DNA from: Streptomyces sp. NBC_00490
GTDB taxonomy: Bacteria; Actinomycetota; Actinomycetes; Streptomycetales; Streptomycetaceae
Assembly (NCBI RefSeq): GCF_036013645.1
Contig: NZ_CP107869.1
Location: 6,200,001-6,264,000 of the forward strand
Reading direction: 5' to 3'
Length of the DNA stretch: 64,000 bases
The notes below the pieces were generated by a model. The model was not told the origin of the DNA, searched no databases, and saw nothing but the letters and a program-made list of their open reading frames with translations. The position numbers were made by a program, and so were the translations under genes. Positions 1-9,753 of this stretch are shown piece by piece (positions within the stretch are counted from its first letter, which is position 1; the number at the start of each line of letters is the position of its first letter).

Positions 1-1
1 C

Positions 2-601
2 CAGGCCCTTCGGCTGACCAGGGAACTGCTGATCTCCTCGAACCTCGACCCGGCGACACTGCGCGGCGAACGCCCCGAGGCGGCGCTGAACATATTGGAC
101 CCGAAGCAGAAGGACGTCCTCTCGGGGCTGAGGACCGCCCTGAGCGAGCCGGACGAGAAGCACGACCCGCTGTCGATGTTCACCCGCTTCGACCCGGACG
201 AGGTCCGGCCGGTCGGCGACATCGTGAAGGTGCGCGGCCGGATGACGTTCGAGGCGGGCGAGGGCGCCGCCGTCGCCGTCCACGCCGACTACACCTTCGT
301 CTACCCGGTGGTCCGCGCCGACGGCTCGACCGAGGTGACCCGCATCATCGTCCGCCGCGTCCTCGACCTCGAACTCTCCGACCCGGCCAGGTACGACATC
401 ACCCCCGGCAAGCTCACCGTCCTGCGGCACGACCGGGACGCCGGCAACTCGGCCTGCGGCGCCCACGACGGCTGGTTCCACCCGCAGTTCCCCTCGGACG
501 CCCCGACGAGCGCGCCCCCCTCGGGCCCGACGTCGGACCCGTACGACCGCAGCGAGGACATCCGTGAGGGGCAGGACTGCGGGACCGTCTCCCGCGTCTG
601 A
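2..601 (+). CDS. Uncharacterised protein, C-terminal part (5' end outside window)
   Basis: The reading frame is open from the first bases of the window to the TGA at 599-601, so only the last ~199 residues are seen and the true start lies upstream. The visible part is soluble and acidic, with an alternating pattern of beta-strand-like stretches (VRGRMTFEAGEG, DYTFVYPVVRADG, IIVRRVLDLELSD) and a Pro/Ser/Thr-rich tail containing two Cys. I do not recognise a family. Many Streptomyces proteins of this kind are exported or lipid-anchored, but the N-terminus needed to judge this is missing. It is followed by a strong terminator, so it ends its transcription unit. Confidence 0.75.
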   Translation, partial: QALRLTRELLISSNLDPATLRGERPEAALNILDPKQKDVLSGLRTALSEPDEKHDPLSMFTRFDPDEVRPVGDIVKVRGRMTFEAGEGAAVAVHADYTFVYPVVRADGSTEVTRIIVRRVLDLELSDPARYDITPGKLTVLRHDRDAGNSACGAHDGWFHPQFPSDAPTSAPPSGPTSDPYDRSEDIREGQDCGTVSRV

Positions 602-640
602 CGCACGGCGCTCCGAGATGGGCAGGGCCGGGGCGCGGCG

Positions 641-677
641 AAGGGCCCCGCGGGACGGAGCCGCGGGGCCCTTCTTT
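641..677 (+). terminator. Intrinsic terminator after the first gene
   Basis: Perfect 13-bp stem AAGGGCCCCGCGG / CCGCGGGGCCCTT (641-653 and 661-673) with a 7-nt loop, followed by CTTT. It sits 40 bp after the stop codon at 601. Confidence 0.85.
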
Positions 678-1193
678 CGTCAGCACCGGCGTCAGGGCAG
701 CACCGGTGCCTGGGAGCGGCGCCGGGGGGTTGCGCCGCTTGCCTCGCGTGCCCGGGTCGGCGCCCCGGCGCAGTCGGGGCGCACGGTTGGTCTCGACCTC
801 TGGCAGTGCGGGAGGACAAAGGCGATGTGGTTGTCTGCGAGGGGACTTGGGCTTTGTAGGCATCGTGCTGGAAGGACCCGGACACCGCAACCGTTCGGCC
901 CGGGCTTGTACGTGTTCCCGTACTTTGCCTGTACTCGTCTGTGCACTTTTCCGTCGGCCGGCCCCGGGCGTCCCCGGAGCCGGCCGTTCTTGGGTGACCG
1001 GGCTGCTGTCCCCTGCCGTCCGGTCACTTACCTGGGACGAGGTCCCACGACGTACGGCACGATCCGTACGTCTCATCGCCCCAGCGAGCCACGCGTGGTT
1101 TTTTCGGGCCCGCCCCTGGCTGGCGCGGACACCCCACCAACGAAGCGGTCCGCGTCCCGGTCACGCGCCGTACGGGTGAGGCGGGGCCCGAAC
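678..1193. other. Non-coding stretch of about 500 bp
   Basis: Open frames here have no convincing start, ribosome site or Streptomyces codon bias, and I see no gene. It lies between a terminator and the 3' end of the chorismate mutase gene. The only structured element noted is an inverted repeat GTACG-N6-CGTAC at 908-923. Confidence 0.5.
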
Positions 1194-1475
1194 TCAGATG
1201 CGACCGCGGCACAGTTCGAGAAGGGTCATCGCGAGGGAGGTGCCCGGCCTGCCCAGCGCCTCGCTGTAGTGGGTGAGGACCTCCATCTCGCGGGAGAGGT
1301 TCACGCGCCGGCCGCCGGAGGTGATCCGCGCCTCCTGGATGACGGCGGACACGGCCATCCGTTCCTGGATCAGACCGATGATCCGGTCGTCGAGCGCGTC
1401 GATGCGCTCACGGGCGCCGGTGATCACGTCCGCGGCCTCGGAGGTACGGGCGCCGGTCACGTCGATGGCGGTCAT
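1194..1475 (-). CDS. Chorismate mutase (AroQ class)
   Basis: A 93-residue all-alpha protein of the size of monofunctional AroQ chorismate mutases, which convert chorismate to prephenate, the first committed step to Phe and Tyr. The helix 1 signature ARERIDALDDRIIGLIQERM (residues 21-40) supplies the usual active-site Arg and Asp positions, and RE at residues 62-63 (NLSREMEVL) matches the conserved C-terminal active-site pair. The usual Lys after the first helix appears replaced by Arg50. Start ATG at 1475 has GAGGAG 6-8 nt upstream. A leader peptide, terminator-like hairpin and promoter precede it on the same strand (1538-1699), indicating amino-acid-sensitive attenuation. Its 3' end faces an empty region. 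Confidence 0.9.
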   Translation of the reverse strand: MTAIDVTGARTSEAADVITGARERIDALDDRIIGLIQERMAVSAVIQEARITSGGRRVNLSREMEVLTHYSEALGRPGTSLAMTLLELCRGRI

Positions 1476-1537
1476 AGGGGGCTCCTCGTCTGGAAGGGGT
1501 CGAGGTGCCCCGGAGCGGCAGGGTCCGCGGGAAACGA

Positions 1538-1572
1538 CAGGCGCCCCGGACCTTGTCGGCCCGGGGCGCCTG
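1538..1572 (-). terminator. Attenuator hairpin upstream of chorismate mutase
   Basis: A perfect 12-bp stem (CAGGCGCCCCGG / CCGGGGCGCCTG) with an 11-nt loop. Read on the minus strand it lies between the leader peptide stop (1593) and the structural start (1475), and is followed by TCGTTTCCC. It is placed to stop transcription before the enzyme gene. See the leader peptide entry. Confidence 0.7.
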
Positions 1573-1592
1573 GGAAGTCGCTTGTCAGTAGC

Positions 1593-1664
1593 TCAAGCAG
1601 CACGACCATGGCAGCCGGCGGGCCGGGTGCCATAGGTAAAGAGGAAGGTCGGGTGCGTGAGCAT
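1593..1664 (-). CDS. Putative Phe/Tyr leader peptide of the chorismate mutase gene
   Basis: A 23-codon frame starting MLTHPTFLFTYG, with Phe, Phe and Tyr at codons 7, 9 and 11 (TTC, TTT, TAT), then TGA. There is no ribosome binding site, but a -35/-10 promoter places the transcription start at the A of the ATG (leaderless). Right at the Tyr codon begins an imperfect 12-bp hairpin (1633-1622 with 1619-1608), followed by the attenuator hairpin at 1538-1572. Short leaderless leader peptides rich in the cognate amino acid are the known design for trp attenuation in Streptomyces; Phe and Tyr are the end products here. The arrangement is seen; its regulatory function is inferred. Confidence 0.6.
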   Translation of the reverse strand: MLTHPTFLFTYGTRPAGCHGRAA

Positions 1665-1670
1665 GGGAGC

Positions 1671-1699
1671 AGTATGCCGCGCCCCGCGGGGGCGTCCAA
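1671..1699 (-). promoter_or_regulatory. Promoter of the leader peptide/chorismate mutase unit
   Basis: On the minus strand, TTGGAC (1699-1694) and CATACT (1676-1671) are separated by exactly 17 bp. Seven nucleotides after the -10 box lies the A of the leader ATG at 1664, so the transcript would be leaderless. Confidence 0.65.
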
Positions 1700-1799
1700 C
1701 CCGGTTCGCATCGTGAGACAGGGCTTGCCCCGGGACCGGCCCCGCCGCGCCCGGTAGACTCGGCCCCACACACACCTCGCTCACGCCGGAAGGCAACCC

Positions 1800-3377
<1,578 letters not shown>

Positions 3378-3380
3378 GCC

Positions 3381-3854
3381 CTAGGTGCGCCTGATCGTGC
3401 GCACCGGCTCACCGGGCTTCCAGACCTGGACGACCAGGTACTTGTCGTCCTCGACGTAGGTCCGCACGACCTCCGTCAGCTCGGTGCGGAAGAGGTGGAA
3501 CGGCTCCGGCGGTTCCACCTCTTCGCCGTATCCGGCCTTCGTCCCGGCGTCGACCACCTCGATCGCCCGCCCGCCGATCCGGACGTCCCCGCCGCCCAGG
3601 CTCTGTCCCTCACCGGGGTTCGCCTGGAGCGCGAAACGGGCGTCGCGGAGCAGGTCGAGCGCCTTGAGCGAGTCCGGCATCATGCCGAGCCAGAGCTCGC
3701 CGTTCAGGAAACGGACCTCCAGGCCGCTGGTGCGCGGGGAGCCGTCCTTGCGGAGCGTCGCGAGGGTGTGGTGGGTGAAGGCGCCGAAGCGTTCCTCGAC
3801 GCGCTGGGCGAAGTCGGGTTCGGCGGTGGTGAAAGCCGCCCAGTTTGCTGTCAT
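3381..3854 (-). CDS. Pyridoxamine 5'-phosphate oxidase-like flavin/F420-binding protein
   Basis: A 157-residue split beta-barrel protein of the PNPOx-like superfamily. Typical features are the N-terminal helix, LATLRKDGSPRTSGLEVRF (strand pair contacting the cofactor phosphate), WLGMMPDSLKALDLLRDAR and the C-terminal strand ending LVVQVWKPG. Members bind FMN, F420 or haem; the sequence does not say which. The ATG at 3854 (MTANWAAFTT) is preferred because longer versions add low-quality sequence. It lies back to back with the class II aldolase gene and convergent with guaA. Confidence 0.8.
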   Translation of the reverse strand: MTANWAAFTTAEPDFAQRVEERFGAFTHHTLATLRKDGSPRTSGLEVRFLNGELWLGMMPDSLKALDLLRDARFALQANPGEGQSLGGGDVRIGGRAIEVVDAGTKAGYGEEVEPPEPFHLFRTELTEVVRTYVEDDKYLVVQVWKPGEPVRTIRRT

Positions 3855-4015
3855 ACGGCGAGTCTGGCGCTCATACCCGACATCTGCTGTCCGTATTGCG
3901 CGAAGTGGCGTCACCGGATCGATCGCGCACGTCATCTTTTCATAACGGCTCTGTTCTCCTGCACTGACCGGCGGTAACTTCCGCCCCGTAAAGCAACCCC
4001 AGTGCTGGAGGACAG

Positions 4016-4819
4016 ATGCACGGGACGTATGGGCCCAACCCGCCACCACCCCTGCCCACGGACAGCCTCCAGTTCGCGATGCCGCCGATGCACGACGCGG
4101 TCGAGGACGAGCGCCTCCACCGCAAGGAACGGCTCGCGGGGGCGCTGCGGATCTTCGGGAGGATGGGCTTCGAGGACGGGGTGTCCGGGCACATCACCGC
4201 GCGCGACCCGGAGTTCACCGACTGCTTCTGGGTCAACCCCTTCGGGATGCCCTTCCGGCATGTGACGGTGAGCGATCTGGTCCTCGCCAACTCCGAGGGG
4301 CAGGTCATCGAGGGCCGCTACCACGTCAACCAGGCCGCGTTCACCGTCCACGCCCAGGTCCACGCCGCCCGACCCGACGTCGTCGCGGTCGCCCACTGCC
4401 ACTCCGTGCACGGCCGCGCGCTGGCCGCCCTGGGGGAGCTCCTGGACCCGATCACCCAGGAGAGCTGCGCGTTCTACGAGGACCACGCCGTCTACGACGC
4501 CTACTCGGGTGTCGCCGTCGACGCCGCCGAGGGCCGGCGGATCGCCGCCGCGCTCGACTGCCGCAAGGGCCTGGTGCTGCGCAACCACGGCCTGCTGACC
4601 GTGGGGGACTCGGTGGACGCGGCGGCCTGGTGGTTCCTGTCCATGGAGCGGTCCTCGCAGGTCCAGCTGACGGCCAGGGCGGCCGGCCGCCCGGTCCTCA
4701 TCGAGCACAAGGCGGCGGTGGCGACGCGGGAGCAACTGGGCGGGGACCTGGTGGCGTGGATCAACTACCAGCCGTTGTGGCAGGACATCAGCCGCAGCGA
4801 GCCGGATCTGCTGAGCTGA
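4016..4819 (+). CDS. Class II aldolase/adducin family protein
   Basis: 267 residues. The metal-binding histidines of the family are seen in HCHSVHG (His127, His129) and in RNHGLLTVG near residue 190, with the phosphate-binding GVSGHI at 55-60. Family members are Zn-dependent sugar-phosphate aldolases or have lost this function; the substrate cannot be deduced and no sugar genes are adjacent. The start ATG has a strong GGAGGA at 4005-4010. The stop codon falls inside a hairpin shared with the convergent gene. Confidence 0.88.
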   Translation: MHGTYGPNPPPPLPTDSLQFAMPPMHDAVEDERLHRKERLAGALRIFGRMGFEDGVSGHITARDPEFTDCFWVNPFGMPFRHVTVSDLVLANSEGQVIEGRYHVNQAAFTVHAQVHAARPDVVAVAHCHSVHGRALAALGELLDPITQESCAFYEDHAVYDAYSGVAVDAAEGRRIAAALDCRKGLVLRNHGLLTVGDSVDAAAWWFLSMERSSQVQLTARAAGRPVLIEHKAAVATREQLGGDLVAWINYQPLWQDISRSEPDLLS

Positions 4820-4842
4820 GCCCCCATGCCGACGGGGGCTCA
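4817..4842. terminator. Bidirectional terminator containing both convergent stop codons
   Basis: TGAGCCCCC (4817-4825) pairs with GGGGGCTCA (4834-4842). The TGA of the aldolase gene is the first triplet of the stem and the TGA of the DUF4429 gene is the last, so one hairpin ends both genes. Confidence 0.8.
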
Positions 4843-5730
4843 GAAGCCCCGGAGCACGGCCGCCTTGGTCATCGCGAACTCCTCGTCCGTGAGGACCCCG
4901 TCGCGGTGCAGCTCGCCCAGCTCCCGGAGCCTGCGCAGGAGGACGTCGTGATGGTCGGCCTGGGGCGGGACGGCCGCCGGGAGCCGGGCGGGGCGGCCCT
5001 CCGCCAGGTCGTTGCCGGTGCGGGTGGAGGGGTGCGGGAGACGGGCGGTGACCGCGGTGGCGACCAGGGCCGTGAGCAGGTCGCGGCGGGCGCTGCCCCA
5101 CAGGTCGAGGGCGTACGGGTCCTTCTCCGGCGGCAGCTTCGAGAACGCCGTCTCACGGGTCACGAATCGCAGGAAGCCGTCCTCGTACCCGGAGTTGGGC
5201 AGCCACTCGACCCCCACGACGTCGTCGATGGCGATGATCCGCGGCCCGGTCGCGCGTTTGACCCGGTCGGAGGTGTCCGACCAGTCGATACGGACCTGGA
5301 GACCGTCGAAGGAGACCGTGCCGTCGGAGGAGCGCACCGAGACCGGGACCGGCGGACCGGCCAGCAGATACGTCTTCGTCGGCTCCTTGGGGACCTGGTC
5401 GAGCAGCAGCGCCCGGCGGATCTCCTCCGCCATGTACTCGGCGACCCCCGAGCGGTCGATGTCCACCAACAGCCGGTAGGGGTCCGCCGGGTCCGGCAGC
5501 CGTCCGCCCGTCGCGTGGAGCAGCGGATCCGCCCCCTCGCGCAGCCGCATCCGCAGCCGCCCGCGCTTGCGTTCGGGTTCGTAGACCACGCCCGAGACAG
5601 CCTCCAGGGGTACGGCGATCTCGCCGTACGTCTGCCGGAACAGCGGCACGGAGCGGTGGAGTCCCGGCGTGATCCTGACCGTTGTGCCGTCGAAGGCCCA
5701 GGTCCCGTCGCGCTGGATGATCTCGGCCAT
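4840..5730 (-). CDS. DUF4429 domain protein with C-terminal SHOCT motif
   Basis: 296 residues. Two tandem DUF4429 units are visible, starting IQRDGTWAFDGTTVRI (residues ~5-20) and VSFDGLQVRIDW (~140), each a PH-like beta-rich domain. The last ~30 residues, LRELGELHRDGVLTDEEFAMTKAAVL, form a SHOCT helix-turn-helix oligomerisation motif. The domains are widespread in Streptomyces but have no proven biochemical role. No signal peptide or membrane segment is present, so it is cytoplasmic. Start ATG at 5730. Confidence 0.9.
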   Translation of the reverse strand: MAEIIQRDGTWAFDGTTVRITPGLHRSVPLFRQTYGEIAVPLEAVSGVVYEPERKRGRLRMRLREGADPLLHATGGRLPDPADPYRLLVDIDRSGVAEYMAEEIRRALLLDQVPKEPTKTYLLAGPPVPVSVRSSDGTVSFDGLQVRIDWSDTSDRVKRATGPRIIAIDDVVGVEWLPNSGYEDGFLRFVTRETAFSKLPPEKDPYALDLWGSARRDLLTALVATAVTARLPHPSTRTGNDLAEGRPARLPAAVPPQADHHDVLLRRLRELGELHRDGVLTDEEFAMTKAAVLRGF

Positions 5731-5918
5731 AGGGAAATTCTCGCAGCCGGGTCAACACGGCGATGCGGTCTTCACCCCGCCCTGACCAGACCTGCCGGAC
5801 GGGCACCCAGTGGCGTAGGGCACAATTCGCTGTCATCGCACGGGAGTTGCAGAGCGGTCCGCCGAGGCTTCGGCGGGGCCGCAGCGCGTGGGAATCGCGG
5901 GGAAGGCAGGCGTCGGAC

Positions 5919-7196
5919 GTGGCGGTGCAGGAGGCGAGACAGAGCGTGGAGGCTGGCGCTCACGGGGGCGGCTGCACCTGCGGGGACTGTCCGCACGGGG
6001 CGCGGGCGGGGCATCGGCGGGCGGTCGCCGAATTCGTGCTGAAACGGGACGAGTTCGCCGCCGGGCAGGGGTTGCCGGCCGCGGTGGCCCACTCGGCCTC
6101 CGCCTCCCGCCAGTGGGTGTCGGAGGAGCTGACCCAGTCCGCGGAAGTCGTCGCCGAACGCGGCCGCGCCGAGGGCGAGGCCTGGCTGGCCCGGATGTGG
6201 AGCCGGACCGCGTGCACGGTGTGGGCCGGTGTGGTCGTCCTGCTGCTGGTCCAGGCGCTGACGGCGATCGGCGCGGGCTGGACCTCGGCCCGGACCGCCG
6301 GTCTGCTGGCCGCGCTGCTGACGGCCGGCGCGCTGACCGCCGCGTCCTGGTTCCACCGGGCCCGGGGCGGCGCGCTCGCGCCCGTGATCGGCGAGGACAA
6401 CCGCCTGTCCACCTCACGCGCGGTGGCCGTGGCCTGGGTGCTGTTCGTGGCGTACGCCGTGCTGGTCCTGGTCGGCCGGCTCGCCGCCGCCTCCGACCCC
6501 GCCGAGCGCGACACCCTGATCTCCGGCTTCGACCTCGACCGCGGCGCGGGCGTGGTGACGGTCCTCGCCGTGGTGTGCGCCATCGCGGTCCTGGTGCGGC
6601 GCGTGGTCGGCCTGCGCGTCCTGGGACAGCGGCTGCAGAAGGTACGCGCCGACCGCCCGCGCGCCGCCGACCTCCTGACGGACGACGCGGGCCGGGGCAC
6701 CTTCGCCGACATCCAGTACGTCGTCATCAGCACCGTCGCCCTGCTGTTCGCGGCGGTCCGCCTCGCCCGCCGCCCCGACCAACTCCCCGACCTCCCCTGG
6801 GGGCTGGCGGTGGTCGTCCTCATCTCGGCGGCGACCTACGTGGCCGGCAAATACGCCGAGGGCGGCCGCCCGGTCATCCTCTCCGTCGTCCGCGCCCGCG
6901 AGGCCGGCGACCTCGACGCGCCGATCCGCACCGGCGACGACATCGAGATCCGCGGCGCCGGTTTCGTCCCCCCGGGCGCGCAGGGCGCCGAGCGCTTGTC
7001 CCGTATGACCGTCCGCGTCGGCACCGTCCACGTCCATGTCCCCCTCGTCCCGGTGAACGGAGGCTTCAGCAACCCGACGGACGCGGTCCTGACGGTGCCG
7101 GTACCGGCGGATGTGGAACCGGGACGGGTGGAGGTGCAGGTGGTCACCGCGGCCGGGGTGGAGACGAACCGGTACGGGATCGATGTGACGGACTGA
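5919..7196 (+). CDS. Multi-pass membrane protein with C-terminal IPT-like domain
   Basis: About 425 residues. The N-terminus has a Cys/His cluster (CTCGDCPHG) that could bind a metal. Membrane segments follow near TVWAGVVVLLLVQALTAIGAG, AGLLAALLTAGALTAASWF, AVAWVLFVAYAVLVLVG and VVTVLAVVCAIAVLV, then two weaker ones. The last ~110 residues look like a beta-sandwich (GDDIEIRGAGFVPPGAQG...TVPVPADVEPGRVEVQVVTAAGV), as in IPT/TIG domains. I do not recognise a characterised relative. The GTG at 5919 was chosen because of GGAAGGCAGG just upstream; GTG 5925 is equally possible. Confidence 0.7.
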   Translation: MAVQEARQSVEAGAHGGGCTCGDCPHGARAGHRRAVAEFVLKRDEFAAGQGLPAAVAHSASASRQWVSEELTQSAEVVAERGRAEGEAWLARMWSRTACTVWAGVVVLLLVQALTAIGAGWTSARTAGLLAALLTAGALTAASWFHRARGGALAPVIGEDNRLSTSRAVAVAWVLFVAYAVLVLVGRLAAASDPAERDTLISGFDLDRGAGVVTVLAVVCAIAVLVRRVVGLRVLGQRLQKVRADRPRAADLLTDDAGRGTFADIQYVVISTVALLFAAVRLARRPDQLPDLPWGLAVVVLISAATYVAGKYAEGGRPVILSVVRAREAGDLDAPIRTGDDIEIRGAGFVPPGAQGAERLSRMTVRVGTVHVHVPLVPVNGGFSNPTDAVLTVPVPADVEPGRVEVQVVTAAGVETNRYGIDVTD

Positions 7197-7371
7197 GAGA
7201 TGAGGGCCGGGCGGTGGGCAGCGGCGTGGGTGGTTGTCCCCTGTTGCGACGTCATCACCTCCCGGGCCGAGCCCCGGAAAACGGTCGCGTCAGCATTGAG
7301 CGGCTTTTCCCGTTCGTGCGTATCGTCTTCTGAGGGGTCACGGCACGCTGGGTGAGAGGCGGCTCGGAGCG

Positions 7372-7902
7372 ATGACGCACAGCTTCCGTACGGACACGCA
7401 CACCCCCTACTACGACGGCGGACGGAGCTGGCGGGACACCGCCACCCGTTACGCCCTGCTCCCGCTGCGCCTCTTCCTCGGGGTGACCTTCATCTACGCC
7501 GGCCTGGACAAACTCACCGACAGCGCCTTCATGAAGGCCTCCGGGCCCGGCTCCATCGGTGACCAGATGCGCAACGTCCGGGGCTCCGCGGCGATCCCCG
7601 ACATGATCGACATGGCCTTGAAGAGCCCCGTCGGCTTCGGCTACGCCATCGCCCTCGGCGAACTGGCCGTCGGCATCGGCACCCTCCTCGGCCTCCTCAC
7701 CCGCCTGGCCGCCCTCGGCGGAGCCCTGATCTCCCTGAGCCTCTGGCTGACGATGAGCTGGGCCTCGGACCCGTACTACTACGGCAACGACCTCGCCTAT
7801 CTGATGGCCTGGATCCCCCTGGTCCTCGCGGGCGCCCCGAACTTCTCACTCGACGCGGCCTGGCGATCCCGACGACGGGGACGGTCGGCTGCGGCCTACT
7901 AG
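7372..7902 (+). CDS. DoxX family membrane protein
   Basis: 176 residues with the four-helix DoxX architecture: LLPLRLFLGVTFIYAGLDKL (residues ~24-43), a loop with DQMR, GYAIALGELAVGIGTLLGLLTRLAAL and a last helix with YLMAWIPLVLAGA. DoxX-like proteins are linked to quinone or thiol redox chemistry in the membrane (for example the DoxX-SseA-SodA complex of mycobacteria); no such partner is adjacent. A plausible promoter is TTGAGC (7296-7301), 19 bp, TATCGT (7321-7326). Start ATG 7372; the ribosome site is weak. Confidence 0.87.
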   Translation: MTHSFRTDTHTPYYDGGRSWRDTATRYALLPLRLFLGVTFIYAGLDKLTDSAFMKASGPGSIGDQMRNVRGSAAIPDMIDMALKSPVGFGYAIALGELAVGIGTLLGLLTRLAALGGALISLSLWLTMSWASDPYYYGNDLAYLMAWIPLVLAGAPNFSLDAAWRSRRRGRSAAAY

Positions 7903-7913
7903 CCGGACGACGG

Positions 7914-7942
7914 CGCGGGGGGCCGGGGTCCGGCCGCCCCGC
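7914..7942. terminator. Terminator between convergent genes
   Basis: GCGGGGGGCCGG pairs with CCGGCCGCCCCGC with one bulged base and a short loop, located just after the DoxX gene and before the end of the convergent small membrane protein gene. Confidence 0.6.
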
Positions 7943-7950
7943 ACCCTCGG

Positions 7951-8196
7951 TCAGCCCGCGCCCTCCGACTCGCCCACCGCACCCGCGCTCGCCCCACCCC
8001 CCACACGCCGGCGACGGAACGCGCGCGTCGCGAGGCCCGTCGCGGCGGCCAGGCAGAGGCCGCCCGTGACGACGGGGATGACCGCGAACCACGGGGTCTC
8101 CCAGGCGCCGCCCGCGTCGCCGGCGTAGAGGATGCCGGCCAGGGTCAGGAAGAGGCCGGCGAGCAGTTTGCCGGGGCGGAACTCATGACGTAGCAC
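7951..8196 (-). CDS. Small two-helix membrane protein
   Basis: 81 residues, with membrane segments LLAGLFLTLAGILYAGDAG and WFAVIPVVTGGLCLAAATGLATRAF and a Gly/Ala-rich tail. The start is GTG at 8196, overlapping the upstream PspC-family gene by 14 bp, so the two are translationally coupled. No family is recognised. The linkage suggests an accessory part of the PspC envelope-stress module. Confidence 0.65.
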   Translation of the reverse strand: MLRHEFRPGKLLAGLFLTLAGILYAGDAGGAWETPWFAVIPVVTGGLCLAAATGLATRAFRRRRVGGGASAGAVGESEGAG

Positions 8197-9697
8197 GGCT
8201 CACCTCCGCTTGGCCGGCCCCGACCTGGAGGTCGAGGTCGAGGGTGCCGGCGGATCTGGTGCCCTTGGGGGGTGTCAGGGTGATCTCCTTGTGCTTGCCC
8301 GGTTCCACGTCCACGTCCTGCTGGTCGTCGCCCGGGAGCTGGATGTCGCCCACGCCCACGTCGATGCTGACCTTCACGGTCACGTCCTTCGGTACGACCA
8401 CCTTCAGCTTGCCCACGCCCACCTCGGCCTGCGCGGTCACCGTCTGTCCCCCGGCGAGGTCCAGTCCCGTCAGGTCCAGCGTGCCGACGCCGGTGCCGAG
8501 GTCGTACGCGGGCTGGACGTCCGCGACCGTGGCGGGGCGCCAGGTCCTCTCGATCCAGTGGGTGCCGATGTCCTTGGGCAGCGCGGCCGAACAGGCGAGG
8601 AGTCCCGCCGTGATCACCGCCAGGAAGATCGAGCCCGCCCCGGTACGCCCGAGGAAGGAGCTGATCGCGATGCCGAGGCCGATGACGATGAGGGCGCAGG
8701 ACAGGCCGGTCTGGAGGCTGGTGCCGAGCGGGTGCCCGTCCCATGTCAAGGTGGTGCCGAGACCGCCCGCGAGCAGGGCGAACAGGAAGACCCAGCCGCC
8801 GATCCAGCGAGGGCCACGCGGTTTTGGTGGCTGTGAACGGGCGGTGCGGGCGGCGGCGCGCGCCCCGTCGTATCTGCCGAGGCCGATGTTGACGGCCGCC
8901 GCGATGTCCCGGTCGCGGGAGTCGCGGGGGCCCCACAGATAGCCGGTGCCGCCTTCGTGCGTGCCGTCCTTGACGATGGGTTCGCGCCACCAGGACGGGT
9001 ATCCGGGGCCGACCGGCGGTGCCTGGGCCTCCGGCGGGGCGTCGGCGACGGCCTGCGCGGCCAGCGGGTCGGTGTCGGGGGCGCCGCGGTGGCGGGCCCA
9101 GTACCCGGCGCCGGCGAGGAGGAGGGAGAGGATGACGGCGAAGGTGAGCACCCCGCCGTTGTTCAGCATCGTCAGGAAGACCCCGCAGCCGACCAGCGCG
9201 AACAGCACGGCCGTCAGGGCCTGGCCGTCGACACGGCCGGTCAGCAGCTTGCGGACCTCGTTCTCCTCCTCGTCCTCGTACGGGACGAGGAGCCAGGCGA
9301 AGCCGTAGAAGATGAGGCCGATGCCGCCGGTCGCGGAGAGCACGGCGAGCGTGATGCGGAAGATCACCGGGTCCATGTCGCACTGCCGCCCGAGCCCCGC
9401 GCACACGCCGGCCAGCACCTTGAACCGCCGGTCGCGCCGGAACCTCGAGGGCGGCGCGGCGGCCTCGGCCTCGCCGGGTGCCTCGGAACCTCCGCCGACC
9501 CCTCCTCCGGTGCCTCCGCGGGCCGGGCCGCCGGGCGTGCCGTCGGTCCGGCCCGGCCGGTCGGCGGTGCCCGCTTCCGTCCGCGCACCCGCCCGCACCT
9601 GCGCGCGCGAATCCTCACCCGCGGCGGCCGCGGGAGGCGCGGCGGACGAGGCACCCTCGTCGGGCGCCGGGTCCGCGGCGTGCTGGTGATCTGTCAT
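8183..9697 (-). CDS. PspC domain protein with LiaF-like C-terminal domain
   Basis: 504 residues. The first ~80 are Ala/Gly/Pro-rich and disordered. A PspC domain follows (RFKVLAGVCAGLGRQCDMDPVIFRITLAVLSATGGIGLIFYGFAWLLVP), then four or more further membrane helices, then a soluble beta-rich C-terminus (YDLGTGVGTLDLTGLDLAGGQ ... VGVGDIQLPG) like the C-terminal domain of LiaF/VraT regulators. Such proteins restrain a neighbouring sensor kinase in cell-envelope stress systems. It is divergent from a PspC-type histidine kinase and LuxR-type regulator, so the three likely form a LiaFSR-like module. Start ATG 9697. Confidence 0.85.
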   Translation of the reverse strand: MTDHQHAADPAPDEGASSAAPPAAAAGEDSRAQVRAGARTEAGTADRPGRTDGTPGGPARGGTGGGVGGGSEAPGEAEAAAPPSRFRRDRRFKVLAGVCAGLGRQCDMDPVIFRITLAVLSATGGIGLIFYGFAWLLVPYEDEEENEVRKLLTGRVDGQALTAVLFALVGCGVFLTMLNNGGVLTFAVILSLLLAGAGYWARHRGAPDTDPLAAQAVADAPPEAQAPPVGPGYPSWWREPIVKDGTHEGGTGYLWGPRDSRDRDIAAAVNIGLGRYDGARAAARTARSQPPKPRGPRWIGGWVFLFALLAGGLGTTLTWDGHPLGTSLQTGLSCALIVIGLGIAISSFLGRTGAGSIFLAVITAGLLACSAALPKDIGTHWIERTWRPATVADVQPAYDLGTGVGTLDLTGLDLAGGQTVTAQAEVGVGKLKVVVPKDVTVKVSIDVGVGDIQLPGDDQQDVDVEPGKHKEITLTPPKGTRSAGTLDLDLQVGAGQAEVSRATS

Positions 9698-9753
9698 GTG
9701 TCCATGGTGACGGGCGAGCCGCCCCGGCGGGAGTCGGAACGACCCTGGCCGGA

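Noticed and set aside
678..1193. A small RNA or peptide gene in the first long gap
   Set aside because: No conserved RNA class, promoter-terminator pair or coding bias could be recognised.
5888..7333. Gly/Arg-rich plus-strand frame overlapping the IPT-like membrane protein
   Set aside because: Arg/Gly/Pro-rich composition is typical of the wrong frame; the chosen frame has clear membrane helices.
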